64,000 nt of DNA, taken from assembly GCA_032158295.1 (NCBI GenBank), contig CM063252.1, forward strand, positions 9,226,744 through 9,290,743. Direction: 5' to 3'. The notes under the pieces are model-generated. The model did no database searches, was not told the DNA's origin, and saw only the letters and a program-made list of their open reading frames with translations. Positions 30,501-40,222 of this stretch are shown here, piece after piece. Position numbers and translations under genes: made by a program. This DNA comes from Pycnopodia helianthoides (Eukaryota; Echinodermata; Asteroidea; Forcipulatida; Asteriidae). The number at the start of each line of letters is the position of its first letter. Within the stretch, counting starts at the first letter, position 1.

Positions 30501-33500
30501 ACAAGATAGATCATCAACAAGATGACCAACAAGATCATCAACAAGATGACCAACAAGATCATCATTAAGATGACAAACAAGATGACTAACCAGATGACAA
30601 ACACGGTCCAACAAGATGACCAACAAGATGAACAACAAGACAGCAGTAAGACGGTTACAACCTGTCGGGCACTGTCTGCAGCAGCGAGAGTTGCCCGTCA
30701 GCTATGTCATCACCTGGGGACTAACCCATGAGAAGAATAACCGCGGGTGTCTTTCCAAAACCATAGTCAAGACCCTGATGGAGGACAGTGGCGCCGCAAC
30801 TGCTGATGAATTCAACGGGACATGTGACGCCTTTGTCGACTTGACGGAAACGCAGGTTGATGGTGATATTAAACTAGAATGAGCTATTGATTGTGGACAT
30901 TTTGTTTTCCCCTCAACAGCAAAATCCGCTGGTAAAGATGGTGATGTGCGTCTTGTCGATGGCAGTGTGGTCTCTGAAGGAAGGGTTGAGATCTTCTACG
31001 ATGGTCAGTGGGGGACCGTGTGTGACGACAATTGGAACTTCGCAGCTGCCAACGTTGTGTGTAGACAGCTCAACTACACTGCAGCAACTACGGCCTGGCA
31101 GAATGCACACTTCGGTGAAGGAGTTGGTGAGATATTCATGGATGATGTGATTTGCATAGGAAACGAAGACCGTCTTCCAGATTGTTCATTTCCAGGATGG
31201 TGCATTCACAACTGTGGACATAGTGAAGATGCGTCTGTGACATGTCAAACAGGTGGGATAAACAAAAAGCTCAGTTTGTTTTGTTTTTTTTTGTTTTTTT
31301 TTGTTTTTTGGGTGGTCAAATAGTTATTATCAAATTACAAAATGGCTGAGCCTTTGAATTTCATTGGCATGAAATGACTCGACGTGCTTCTTCAGCAAAA
31401 CCTGCTTTAGTGCAATTTTGTACACTGTTTCAACAATTTTGTTTCTCTTTGATTTATGATTGTTTTAACACAACTAAAAAGCAAGCGTTTATTCTTGTGG
31501 TCGGCAGAAAGTACATCCGATTCAGATGGTGATGTGCGTCTTGTTGGTGGCAGTGTGGTCTCTGAAGGAAGGGTTGAGATCTTTCATGATGGTCAGTGGG
31601 GGACCGTGTGTGACGACAATTGGAACTTCGCAGCTGCCAACGTTGTGTGTAGACAGCTCAACTACACTGCAGCAACTACGGCCTGGCAGAATGCACACTT
31701 CGGTGAAGGAGTTGGTGAGATATTCATGGATGATGTGATTTGCTAGGAAACGAAGACCGTCTTCCAGATTGTTCATTTCCAGGATGGTGCATTCACAACT
31801 GTGGACATTATGAAGATGCGTCTGTGACATGTCAAACAGGTGGAAAACAAAAGCTCTGTTTTTTTTTTTTTTTTGTTTTTTTTTTTTTTTGGGTGGTCAA
31901 ATAGTTATTATCAAATCTACAAAATGGCTGAGCCTTTGAATTTCATTGGCATGAAATGACTTGACGTGCTTCTTCAGCAAAACCTGCTTTAGTGCAATTT
32001 TGTACACTGTTTCAACAATTTTGTTTCTCTTTGATTATGATTGTTTTAAACAACTAAAAAGCAAGCGTTTATTCTTGTGGTCGGCAGAAAGTACATCCGA
32101 TTCAGATGGTGATGTGCGTCTTGTTGGTGGCAGTGTGGTCTCTGAAGGAAGGTTGAGATCTTTCATGATGGTCAGTGGGGGACCGTGTGTGACGACAATT
32201 GGAACTTCGCAGCTGCCAACGTTGTGTGTAGACAGCTCAACTACACTGCAGCAACTACGGCCTGGCAGAATGCACACTTCGGTGAAGGAGTTGGTGAGAT
32301 ATTCATGGATGATGTGATTGCATAGGAACGAAGACCGTCTTCAAGATTGTTCATTTCCAGGATGGTGCATTCACAACTGTGGACATAGTGAAGATGCGTC
32401 TGTGACATGTCAAACAGGTGGGATAAACAAAAGCTCAGTTTGTTTTTTTGTTTTGTTTTTTTTTTTTTTGGGTGGTCAAATAGTTATTATCAAATCTACA
32501 AAATGGTTGAGCCTTTGAATTTCATTGGCATGAAATGACTTGACGTGCTTCTTCACAAAACCTGCTTAGTGCAATTTGTACACTGTTTCAACAATTTTGT
32601 TTCTCTTTGATTTATGATTGTTTTAAACAACTAAAAAGCAAGCGTTTATTCTTGTGGTCGGCAGAAAGTACATCCGATTCAGATGGTGATGTGCGTCTTG
32701 TTGGTGGCAGTGTGGTCTCTGAAGGAAGGGTTGAGATCTTTCATGATGGTCAGTGGGGGACCGTGTGTGACGACAATTGGAACTTCGCAGCTGCCAACGT
32801 TGTGTGTAGACAGCTCAACTACACTGCAGCAACTACGGCCTGGCAGAATGCACACTTCGGTGAAGGAGTTGGTGAGATATTCATGGATGATGTGATTTGC
32901 CTAGGAAACGAAGACCGTCTTCCAGATTGTTCATTTCCAGGATGGTGCATTCACAACTGTGGACATTATGAAGATGCGTCTGTGACATGTCAAACAGGTG
33001 GGAGAAACAAAAAGCTCTGTTTGTTTTTTTTTGTTTTTTTGTTTTTTTTTTGGGTGGTCAAATAGTTATTATCAAATCTACAAATGGCTGAGCCTTTGAA
33101 TTTCATTGGCATGAAATGACTTGACGTGCTTCTTCAGCAAAACCTGCTTTAGTGCAATTTTGTACACTGTTTCAACAATTTTGTTTCTCTTTGATTTATG
33201 ATTGTTTTAAACAACTAAAAAGCAAGCGTTTATTCTTGTGGTCGGCAGAAAGTACATCCGATTCAGATGGTGATGTGCGTCTTGTTGGTGGCAGTGTGGT
33301 CTCTGAAGGAAGGGTTGAGATCTTTCATGATGGTCAGTGGGGGACCGTGTGTGACGACAATTGGAACTTCGCAGCTGCCAACGTTGTGTGTAGACAGCTC
33401 AACTACACTGCAGCAACTACGGCCTGGCAGAATGCACACTTCGGTGAAGGAGTTGGTGAGATATTCATGGATGATGTGATTGCATAGGAAACGAAGACCG

Positions 33501-36256
33501 TCTTCAGATTGTTCATTTCCAGGATGGTGCATTCACAACTGTGGACATAGTGAAGATGCGTCTGTGACATGTCAAACAGGTGGGATAAACAAAAAGCTCA
33601 GTTTGTTTTTTGTTTTTTTTTTGTTTTTGGGTGGTCAAATAGTTATTATCAAATCTACAAAATGGTTAGCCTCTGAATTTCATTGGCATGAAATGACTTG
33701 ACGTGCTTCTTCAGCAAAACCTGCTTTAGTGCAATTTTGTACACTGTTTCAACAATTTTGTTTTTCTTTGATTTATGATTGTTTTAAACAACTAAAAAGC
33801 AAGCGTTTATTCTTGTGGTCGGCAGAAAGTACATCCGATTCAGATGGTGATGTGCGTCTTGTTGGTGGCAGTGTGGTCTCTGAAGGAAGGGTTGAGATCT
33901 TTCATGATGGTCAGTGGGGGACCGTGTGTGACGACAATTGGAACTTCGCAGCTGCCAACGTTGTGTGTAGACAGCTCAACTACACTGCAGCAACTACGGC
34001 CTGGCAGAATGCACACTTCGGTGAAGGAGTTGGTGAGATATTCATGATGATGTGATTTGCATAGGAAACGAAGACCGTCTTCCAGATTGTTCATTTCCAG
34101 GATGGTGCATTCACAACTGTGGACATAGTGAAGATGCGTCTGTGACATGTCAAACAGTGGGAGAAACAAGAAGCTCTGTTTGTTTGTTTTTTGTTTTGTT
34201 TTGGTTTTTTGGGTGGTCAAATAGTTATTATCAAAACAACAAAATGGCCAAGCCTCTGAATTTCATTGGCATGAAATGACTCGACGTGCTTCTTCAGCAA
34301 AACCTGCTTTAGTGCAATTTTGTACACTGTTTCAACAATTTTGTTTCTCTTTGATTATGATTGTTTTACACAACTAAAAAGCAAGCGTTTATTCTTGTGG
34401 TCGGCAGAAAGTACATCCGATTCAGATGGTGATGTGCGTCTTGTTGGTGGCAGTGTGGTCTCTGAAGGAAGGGTGAGATCTTTCATGATGGTCAGTGGGG
34501 ACCGTGTGTGACGACAATTGGAACTTCGCAGCTGCCAACGTTGTGTGTAGACAGCTCAACTACACTGCAGCAACTACGGCCTGGCAGAATGACACTTCGG
34601 TGAAGGAGTGGTGAATATCATGGATGATGTGATCTGCATAGGAAACGAAGACCGTCTCAAGATTGTTCATTTCCAGGATGGTGCATTCACAACTGTGGAC
34701 ATAGTGAAGATGCGTCTGTGACATGTCAAACAGGTGGGAAAACAAAAAGCTCTGTTTGTTTTTTGTTGTTGTTTTTTTTGTTTTTTGGTGGTCAAATAGT
34801 TATTATCAAATCAACAAAATGGCTAAGCCTCTGAATTTCATTGGCATGAAATGACTCGACGTGCTTCTTCAGCAAAACCTGCTTTAGTGCAATTTTGTAC
34901 ACTGTTTCAACAATTTTGTTTCTCTTTGATTTATGATTGTTTTAAACAACTAAAAAGCAAGCGTTTATTCTTGTGGTCGGCAGAAAGTACATCCGATTCA
35001 GATGGTGATGTGCGTCTTGTTGGTGGCAGTGTGGTCTCTGAAGGAAGGGTTGAGATCTTTCATGATGGTCAGTGGGGGACCGTGTGTGACGACAATTGGA
35101 ACTCGCAGCTGCCAACGTTGTGTGTAGACAACTCAACTACACTGCAGCAACTACGGCCTGGCAGAATGCACACTTCGGTGAAGGAGTTGGTGAGATATTC
35201 ATGGATGATGTGATTTGCCTAGGAAACGAAGACCGTCTTCCAAGATTGTTCATTTCCAGGATGGTGCATTCACAACTGTGGACATTATGAAGATGCGTCT
35301 GTGACATGTCAAACAGGTGGGAGAAACAAAAAGCTCTGTTTGTTTGTTTTTGTTGTTTTTGTTTTGGTTTTTTGGGTGGTCAAATAGTTATTATCAAACA
35401 ACAAAATGGCTAAGCCTCTGAATTTCATTGGCATGAAATGACTCGACGTGCTTCTTCAGCAAAACCTGCTTTAGTGCAATTTTGTACACTGTTCAACAAT
35501 TTTGTTTCTCTTTGATTTATGATTGTTTTAAACAACTAAAAAGCAAGCGTTTATTCTTGTGGTCGGCAGAAAGTACATCCGATTCAGATGGTGATGTGCG
35601 TCTTGTTGGCGGCAGTGTGGTCTCTGAAGGAAGGGTTGAGATCTTTCATGATGGTCAGTGGGGGACCGTGTGTGACGACAATTGGAACATCGCAGCTGCC
35701 AACGTTGTGTGTAGACAGCTCAACTACACTGCAGCAACTACGGCCTGGCAGAATGCACACTTCGGTGGGGGTGATGAGATATTCATGGATGATGTGACTT
35801 GCCTAGGAAACGAACACCGTCTTCAAGATTGTGCATTTCCTGGATGGGGAACCCACAATTGTGGACATGGTGAAGATGTGTCAGTGGCTTGCGAAACAGG
35901 TGAGTTACTTTAAAGTTTTTCTCTTGCGACCTAATAATTGTAGAGCCTTAAGCTAACTTCAGATTTCCTTCGTTTCTTGCAGTCCCATGGGCGTCTTATT
36001 GGTTTTTAAAAAGTCTCGAAAAAGCGATGCTTTCAGTTTGAAAACTTTCGTGCCATGAATATCCCTTCGTTTTTTTTTAAACCTTTTTATCTTTAGATGT
36101 TCATGTTAAACGTAATCTGGAACTCAATACTTGAATGTTTTGCTCGTTGAGTCTAATCCGCTGAGGTACACTAACACCAACACCTGATTTCTTTTGTCAC
36201 CAGAGTCTTCCACTGCAAGAACTCCTAACGTCCCCCACTGCAAGACCGTCCCATAA
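27512..36256 (+). CDS. Secreted protein with nine tandem SRCR domains
   Basis: Gene model: signal-peptide exon 27512-27560, nine SRCR exons (30920-31252, 31508-31839, 32088-32417, 32665-32997, 33249-33579, 33826-34156, 34408-34733, 34984-35316, 35570-35899) and a terminal exon 36204-36256. All junctions are phase 1, so each 333-nt SRCR exon is a self-contained 111-codon module that can be gained or lost without changing frame. No TM helix follows, so the product would be soluble and secreted, about 1,030 residues if every copy were intact. SRCR proteins bind microbial and self ligands in animals, and echinoderms carry very large SRCR families; a recognition role is inference. As assembled, copies 2, 3, 5, 6, 7 and 8 carry single-base indels and only 1, 4 and 9 are clean. 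The copies are almost identical, including introns, indicating recent expansion or homogenisation. Confidence 0.85.
27660..28075. repeat. Two decayed MITE fragments in SRCR intron 1
   Basis: At 27680-27840, GGAGCTGCTTGAGCAG, ACCAGTCACAGACGGTAC and GGCTGGTAACTTTATTC match the repeat at 57703-58030. At 27842-28060, GGGTCATACTTTGGTAATG through GAGATATGCGGTTGGTAC matches 3414-3610 and 4033. Confidence 0.55.
28681..29012 (+). repeat. TTAA MITE, family T4, 3' end truncated
   Basis: Begins TTAAAGACACTAGACACTAT and carries the central hairpin GATTTCGAGACCTCAAATTC / GAGGTCTCGAAATC. It should end in a mirrored TTAA terminus, but stops at about 29012, where the minisatellite starts. Confidence 0.85.
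29013..30640 (+). repeat. 1.6-kb minisatellite, 12-bp unit (GATGACCAACAA)
   Basis: Basic unit AAGATGACCAAC with point variants. Larger blocks recur: the stretch beginning GACAACAAGATGGCCAAC and going through AAAAGGACCAA(T/C)AAG reappears at about 29020, 29284, 29549 and 29955, so a higher-order period of roughly 260-400 bp exists. Because 12 is a multiple of three, long frames stay open on both strands: [16 protein letters not shown] on + and hydrophobic [13 protein letters not shown] on -. These are not genes. The array lies in intron 1 of the SRCR gene. Confidence 0.9.
30641..30919 (+). other. Unexplained non-repetitive island before SRCR exon 2
   Basis: A frame continuing from the minisatellite runs through [14 protein letters not shown] and ends at a stop at 30880-30882. 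Codon use looks gene-like, but no family is recognised and the SRCR model does not need it. The SRCR acceptor (TTTTCCCCTCAACAG) follows. Possibly an old exon or TE remnant. Confidence 0.3.
30920..31252 (+). CDS. SRCR domain exon, copy 1 (intact)
   Basis: 333 nt, phase 1-1, reading [58 protein letters not shown] and ending CQTG. The six cysteines of a group A SRCR domain (CDD, VVC, VIC, PDC, HNC, VTC) are present, plus one extra in GWC. The NYT string is a potential N-glycosylation site. It differs from the other copies by LVDG for LVGG and FYDG for FHDG. The adjoining intron has a T-rich tract right after the GTGGGATAAAC donor. Confidence 0.93.
31508..31839 (+). CDS. SRCR domain exon, copy 2 (1-nt deletion)
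   Basis: Starts [14 protein letters not shown]. 332 nt: one base is missing at about 31742 (GATTTGC followed directly by TAGG, where intact copies have CTAGG or ATAGG), so the frame breaks just after DDVIC. Acceptor GTCGGCAG and donor GTGGAA are otherwise preserved. Confidence 0.85.
32088..32417 (+). CDS. SRCR domain exon, copy 3 (three 1-nt deletions)
   Basis: 330 nt. Compared with copy 4, one G is missing in the GGG of EGRVE (about 32150), one T in GATTTGC (about 32318) and one A in GGAAACG (about 32328). Net length is a multiple of three, but the frame is lost from residue ~20 to ~85 of the domain. Confidence 0.85.
32665..32997 (+). CDS. SRCR domain exon, copy 4 (intact)
   Basis: 333 nt with a fully open frame. 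Reads [50 protein letters not shown] and [16 protein letters not shown]. This is the best internal reference copy; the extra GWC cysteine is present. Confidence 0.93.
33249..33579 (+). CDS. SRCR domain exon, copy 5 (two 1-nt deletions)
   Basis: 331 nt. One T is lost in GATTTGC (about 33480) and one C in CTTCCAG (about 33504). The N-terminal two thirds of the domain is intact. Confidence 0.85.
33826..34156 (+). CDS. SRCR domain exon, copy 6 (indels incl. splice donor)
   Basis: One G is missing in ATGGATGATG (about 34047), which breaks the frame at FMDD. A second G is missing exactly at the exon/intron border (CAAACAGTGGG in place of CAAACAGGTGGG), which shifts the donor GT by one. Confidence 0.85.
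34408..34733 (+). CDS. SRCR domain exon, copy 7 (most damaged, 7 nt short)
   Basis: 326 nt. Losses are seen at GGGTTGAG (one T), the GGGGG run (one G), GAATGCACAC (one C), GTTGGTGAGATATTC (three bases) and CTTCAAG (one T). All lie in sequence otherwise identical to the other copies. Confidence 0.85.
34984..35316 (+). CDS. SRCR domain exon, copy 8 (compensating indels)
   Basis: 333 nt but not in frame throughout: one T is missing in GAACTTCGC (about 35104) and one A is gained in CTTCCAAGATT (about 35242). The region between is frameshifted. Confidence 0.85.
35570..35899 (+). CDS. SRCR domain exon, copy 9 (intact, diverged)
   Basis: 330 nt, open. It differs from all others: [15 protein letters not shown] (one codon shorter), [18 protein letters not shown] and [10 protein letters not shown]. 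It lacks the extra GWC cysteine and therefore has the plain six-cysteine group A pattern. The donor is a strong GTGAGT. This is the array's 3' edge copy, apparently not homogenised with the rest. Confidence 0.93.
36204..36256 (+). CDS. SRCR gene, terminal exon
   Basis: After acceptor TTTTGTCACCAG, phase 1 joining gives [17 protein letters not shown] and TAA at 36254-36256. The tail is short and polar with one cysteine and no TM helix. AATAAA-like sequence occurs at about 36901-36908 as a possible polyadenylation signal. Confidence 0.65.
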
Positions 36257-37272
36257 ACATAGCTCAAAGAACTATCATTGTGACTGACTTTGCTTCATGT
36301 CGAGTAGGGGCACATAGTAGGTTTTGCGTTAATGGAGACCGGGTATGATGCTTTTTGTGTGTTTGGATAGTCATGAGTTAGTGCAATATCATGAACGAGC
36401 CGCGTTCAAATTATTTTATGGTGTTTTGTCGTTTCGTAGTTCCGTTTATCTTATTCTTCTTGTTAGTGAAATCAAAACACAATTCAGAAAATCAGGGTGA
36501 GTGTTGAACAGCCACTCTCTTGTTGCAGCATCAACTTCTCTCAGATCCTGGGCCTTAACTGGTCGGCAATGGAGTGGGCAACGGGTGGTATGGTCGGTTC
36601 TCTGCCCCACTGTCACCGGATGGATTCTCAGGCTGATTTCTCCAATTACTTATTGCTATGTTTTCTTCAAACCTTACTTAGACCTATAACACATGTACAA
36701 TAATTAAGCAAAGACCAGCATCTGCCCTTTAGGCCTATGTGATCTACAAATTTACATGGAATGGCAAACCAGTGAAATTTGGCCTCAGTCGGTGATTGAA
36801 GTTACAAGAAAATAGTGGGGGAAATATATATAATATATAGTTGACTCAATTAGACGCAACTCGCTATTATTGGCCGTCTGTGATGTCTTGTTAAAGTTTC
36901 AAATAAATAATCAATTCATCATCATCAACAAGTAGCTCAACAGTCCGTCTGTAAACAGATTTGTTTTACTCCGCCAAAAACACATTTTCATAGATTCCAC
37001 ACTCCCTCTTGAGACGTGCCAAATAGCATGTAAAAGACTAAATATGATAATATTGACTAAATAAATCCATCAATGACTTCCCCTTTAAGAAATCCCAGAG
37101 GTCGTAAACGTATATCTTAGCCTTTGGCTAAAGACCACATCTGGCTGTAAAAAGAAATCATGTCTTCGACAGATGGCTTCTAGATGGATTGACGGGTTGG
37201 AATACAATTAATGCGCAAAAAAATTAACATATTAACTATAAAGGTACTGTTGAAAACAGCACCATGGCTTAG
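36257..37272. other. 3' flank of the SRCR gene
   Basis: Probable 3' UTR and intergenic sequence. CAAATAAATAATC near 36900 could serve as poly(A) signal. No further exon recognised. Confidence 0.45.
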
Positions 37273-37648
37273 AAGGAAGGTATACGTTTGTAATCACTCT
37301 TAAAGTTAATGGCAATAAATACATACGTGGTGAGAAGTACAACAGCTTTCGAGAGTATAAAGCATTGGAAATCATTTAACTTCGGAGTGATGTGGTTATG
37401 AAAAAATATATACGTTTTTATCAGAAAACAAAATTGAATCTGAGAAACGTTTCTCAGATTGTGTATTCCAATTGCGGATTATTCTTCCTGCGTGGACATA
37501 ACCGCTCCGGATTTTTACAATATCTCAAAAACGCTACCACCTTTTGAAATGATACTTCCACAGGTTAGTTTTATTGTATATATCTACGTTTACATAGGGT
37601 TAAAACACTCGAACGGTTCCAAAAACCAAAAGTACACTTTGCCTTTAA
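37273..37648 (+). repeat. TTAA MITE, T3-related subfamily
   Basis: Starts GGAAGGTATACGTTTG and ends AAAAGTACACTTTGCC + TTAA; central hairpin TGAGAAACGTTTCTCA. Its terminal TTAA (37645-37648) is shared with the T1 element that follows. Confidence 0.8.
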
Positions 37649-38033
37649 AGGAACATTACAGAATTGGTTTTTGCTAACAAAACAGTTGCTGGCGGTGTAA
37701 GCACTTTATGTAATCCACCATATACATAAACTGACAAACCTGTAGAAGTTTGAGATCGATCGGCCATCTGGGTCACGAGAAAATAGTGAAAAACCGATTA
37801 CACATTTGCATGAAATAGATTCAACAAATTAATAAAACGCTCACTGAGCGATAAACTCCAATCGGAAAATTAGTTTATTCATTTCTCATCAAATATGGCA
37901 TTTCAGACAGAAATATTTCAAGGGATGTTTTCTACTATCATCATCATTAGACCGTGTAAGTTTTATGTAAATCTGTGATCAAAAAGTATACTTTACAAGT
38001 TTTTTTCTTACCAATTCTGTAATGTTCCTTTAA
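37645..38033 (+). repeat. TTAA-flanked MITE, family T1
   Basis: Full-length T1 with both TIRs; a few bases are missing near 37816 (CATGAAATAGATTC). It abuts the preceding element. Confidence 0.9.
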
Positions 38034-38148
38034 AGAAGCAGTAAAACGTTAAATATTTTACAGATTTTTGCAAACAGCTAAAATGAGACAGTGTTACAAA
38101 ACGTTTGAAAATAGGCCCTACCTTTATTCGTTAGGCGTTCTGCATGGT

Positions 38149-38548
38149 TTAAAGGCACAGTACACGTTTGGTAATGACTCTGAAAATTATTGGCAATAAA
38201 AACTTACTTGGTAAGAAGTACAGTAGCCTTGGGTATATAGTATAATGAATTTTGAGAAACTTTTAACTTCGAAGTACCACGGTTATGGAAAATATGTCAC
38301 TTTTTATTCCCCCAAATTTGAATCTGAGAAGCTGCGTCTCTGTCAGAAACGCTTCTCAGACTGTGTATTCCTCTGGGGAATATTCTTCCTGCGTGGAAAT
38401 ATTCGCTCCGGTTTTTCGGTATATCTCAAAAACGCGACCACCTTTGGAAGTGAAATTTTCACAGGTTAGTTTTATTGTATGTACCTACCTTTCATAGGAT
38501 TAACACAGTCAGTAAGCTCTAATTACCAAACGTGTGCTGTGCCTTTAA
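38149..38548 (+). repeat. TTAA-flanked MITE, family T3
   Basis: TIRs AAGGCACAGTACACGTTTGG and CCAAACGTGTGCTGTGCC; hairpin CTGAGAAGC...GCTTCTCAG in the centre. Closely similar to 14990-15358. Confidence 0.9.
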
Positions 38549-38857
38549 ACAGTTTTTAATAGACACATAACGCCAATAACTAATTACGTGACAAATTTGT
38601 TTGAGGAAAGAAAATTAGCATCAGAAAATCTTAACAGAAATAATGTCTGTAAGATGGCACAAAAAAAATAAACTATTATTTTGTTAGCACTATCAAGACA
38701 AAGAGTTCACGATACTGATGATGAGGACACTTATTGTGGTTGTTGTATTTATACGTCACAGAATGGTTAGTTACGCCTGACATCTGATGTTGTGAGATTT
38801 CCCCCCCCCCCCCATTGCGGCTACAACAGTGACGGTTGGTCGTTTACTGCACGTAAC

Positions 38858-38998
38858 TTATTTACAGCCAAGCAGCTCAAAACGCAGAGCGATGGCAAAC
38901 TCCCACTCAACGGGCACAATGCGAATCTTGACCGCCAAGACGGGCTTGAAGAAGCGCCTCTCCACGATGCCGTTTCTGTCGGTGTTGCCATTGAATAT
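38858..38998 (-). CDS. Discoidin gene, exon 4 (C-terminus)
   Basis: Acceptor CATTCTAG, then IFNGNTDRNGIVERRFF, KIRIVPVEWEFAIALRFELL and GCK-stop (TAA at 38858-38860). 141 nt, phase 0. FNGNTD, RIVPVEW and the terminal LLGC are conserved discoidin features. Confidence 0.9.
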   Translation of the reverse strand: MFNGNTDRNGIVERRFFKPVLAVKIRIVPVEWEFAIALRFELLGCK

Positions 38999-40148
38999 CT
39001 AGAATGGGGATGAATAGCATATTGTTAATTGGGAAAAGAGGGGTATATATTATCTGAAAAAGATGTGAAATTAAAGAAGGCTATGTCAGCATACCTGAGT
39101 TTGACCAAGTGGGTCTTTCACGTCAACAAGACAAGCCGGTGAGGGCGGTTTGAACTGCACTTTGTACTTAGTCACCCATCGGTTGTAGTTATCATAACGC
39201 CCTTGTGTGAGTACCCCAGTGACGTAGGTTGGGTGATCTAAATCTACCTGTATCCACGGGTTAGTATCTGCTTTACTAGATTGCCATGCTCCTATGGTAT
39301 TACCATCAGGCGGTATCTTGTTGAGACGGCCACCAGCCGGTGTTGAATTTCGATATCCGATCCAGTTACTTGATGCGGAGAGGCTGTCATCGGGGACCGA
39401 ACCATCTTCAAGACCAAGTTTCTCTGCATCGGGAGCAGAAAGATACACTATTTCTTGTACACAAAACGTATACATGTGTATAATTGCAGAAAGAACTCAA
39501 CAGAAAATGTTAAATACATTTTTACATCATCTAAAAATGCCCCAACCAAAATAAAACGAATGCTATTATCAGATTACTCACCAAAAATCCAACAGGCCTG
39601 CAAAGGAGCGCATTTTCCATTACAGGAAACATAATCTTTCTGCAAAGTAGGAACAAACACAGTTTTAACCGATCTATCATAATTTTTATTTGATTAGAGT
39701 AAGAGTAACTTGGTTTCGTTCTTACAAAAGAAACTGCTTTAAATATTTCAGTCATGAATTAAGAAATAAATTTGAAAACAAAAACATGAACGAATTTTAA
39801 TAACAAGTACCTGACAAGTCATTGATTTTGCAGTTGAGTCGTAATACGAAAAATACAGCATTCCTTGAAAGTTGTCACAGACGTGCTCAGCACTGGCGTT
39901 GTTCATTTGACAGACTTGATTGATGTGACCGTAGTTGAAAGAGAAACATCCATGATGGCTGAGGACACCGAACTGAACATCTGACGGCAGATATGCCCGA
40001 GATACTCATGAAGGACTGGTCTAGTAGGGCGTGGTGCTCTACCCGGGTGGTACCAGACCCCTCCGTAAAGACCACTAACACTATAAGATGCTGAAACATC
40101 AAGAAACATCTCAAGCAAGACGACAATTAAACTACTCAATGGGGCCAT
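38858..40148 (-). CDS. Secreted F5/8 type C (discoidin) domain protein
   Basis: Four exons on the - strand: 39811-40148 (start uncertain), 39582-39639, 39095-39453 and 38858-38998. Domain order: signal peptide, a cysteine-containing PAN/apple-like segment (HHGCFSFNYGHINQVCQMNN, then MLYFSYYDSTAKSMTCQ), a linker KDYVSCNGKCAPLQACW, and one C-terminal discoidin domain. F5/8C domains bind carbohydrate or phospholipid; proteins of this layout are common in echinoderms and are secreted, ligand unknown. Discoidin hallmarks: SNWIGYRN, WIQVDL, VTGVLTQGR, KIRIVPVEW and a terminal LRFELLGCK. Exon 1 contains at least one frame interruption (about 39950), so the gene is either decayed or mis-assembled there. 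Neighbours are the SRCR gene and transporter B, on opposite and same strands. Confidence 0.85.
39095..39453 (-). CDS. Discoidin gene, exon 3 (domain core)
   Basis: Encodes VYLSAPDAEKLGLEDGS, DDSLSASSNWIGYRNS, AGGRLNKIPPDGNTIGAWQ, NPWIQVDLDHPTYVTGVLTQ, RWVTKYKVQF and a donor after GQTQ. Two acceptors six bases apart (AAG before 39453 and TAG before 39447) both keep frame; the outer one adds two residues (EI). Confidence 0.9.
39582..39639 (-). CDS. Discoidin gene, exon 2 (Cys-rich linker)
   Basis: 58 nt between TTTGCAG and GTGAGT: KDYVSCNGKCAPLQACWIF plus one base. Three cysteines; phase 0 to 1. Confidence 0.8.
39811..40148 (-). CDS. Discoidin gene, exon 1 (signal peptide, PAN-like), frame-broken
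   Basis: Three frames are needed to read the homologous peptide. The ATG at 40148 (A at -3, G at +4) gives MAPLSSLIVVLLEMFLDVSA, a good signal peptide, but in frame A. HHALLDQSFMSISGISAVRC is in frame B, which has its own in-frame ATG at 40099 (MFQHLIVLVVF). HHGCFSFNYGHINQVCQMNN up to the donor is in frame C. From 40099 one extra base explains the break near 39950; from 40148 two shifts are needed. The donor after SMTCQ is GTACTT, phase 0. Confidence 0.7.
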
Positions 40149-40190
40149 TTTCTCACCTGGCTTGAAATGGTGAGTTGCCGAACACGAACA

Positions 40191-40200
40191 ATATATATAT
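40191..40200 (-). promoter_or_regulatory. TATA-like element of the discoidin gene
   Basis: ATATATATAT, 42 bp upstream of the ATG at 40148, nearly the same spacing as TATA to ATG in the SRCR gene. Confidence 0.45.
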
Positions 40201-40222
40201 GTCAGACAGCCCAAGGGAACCC

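Noticed and set aside
29007..30604. Long frames on both strands across the GATGACCAACAA array
   Set aside because: Period 12 keeps all frames open; composition is that of the repeat alone and it lies in an intron.
30913..34745. Antisense and +1-frame ORFs across the SRCR exons
   Set aside because: They repeat because the exons repeat; only the frame with SRCR cysteines and conserved WGTVCDD is meaningful.
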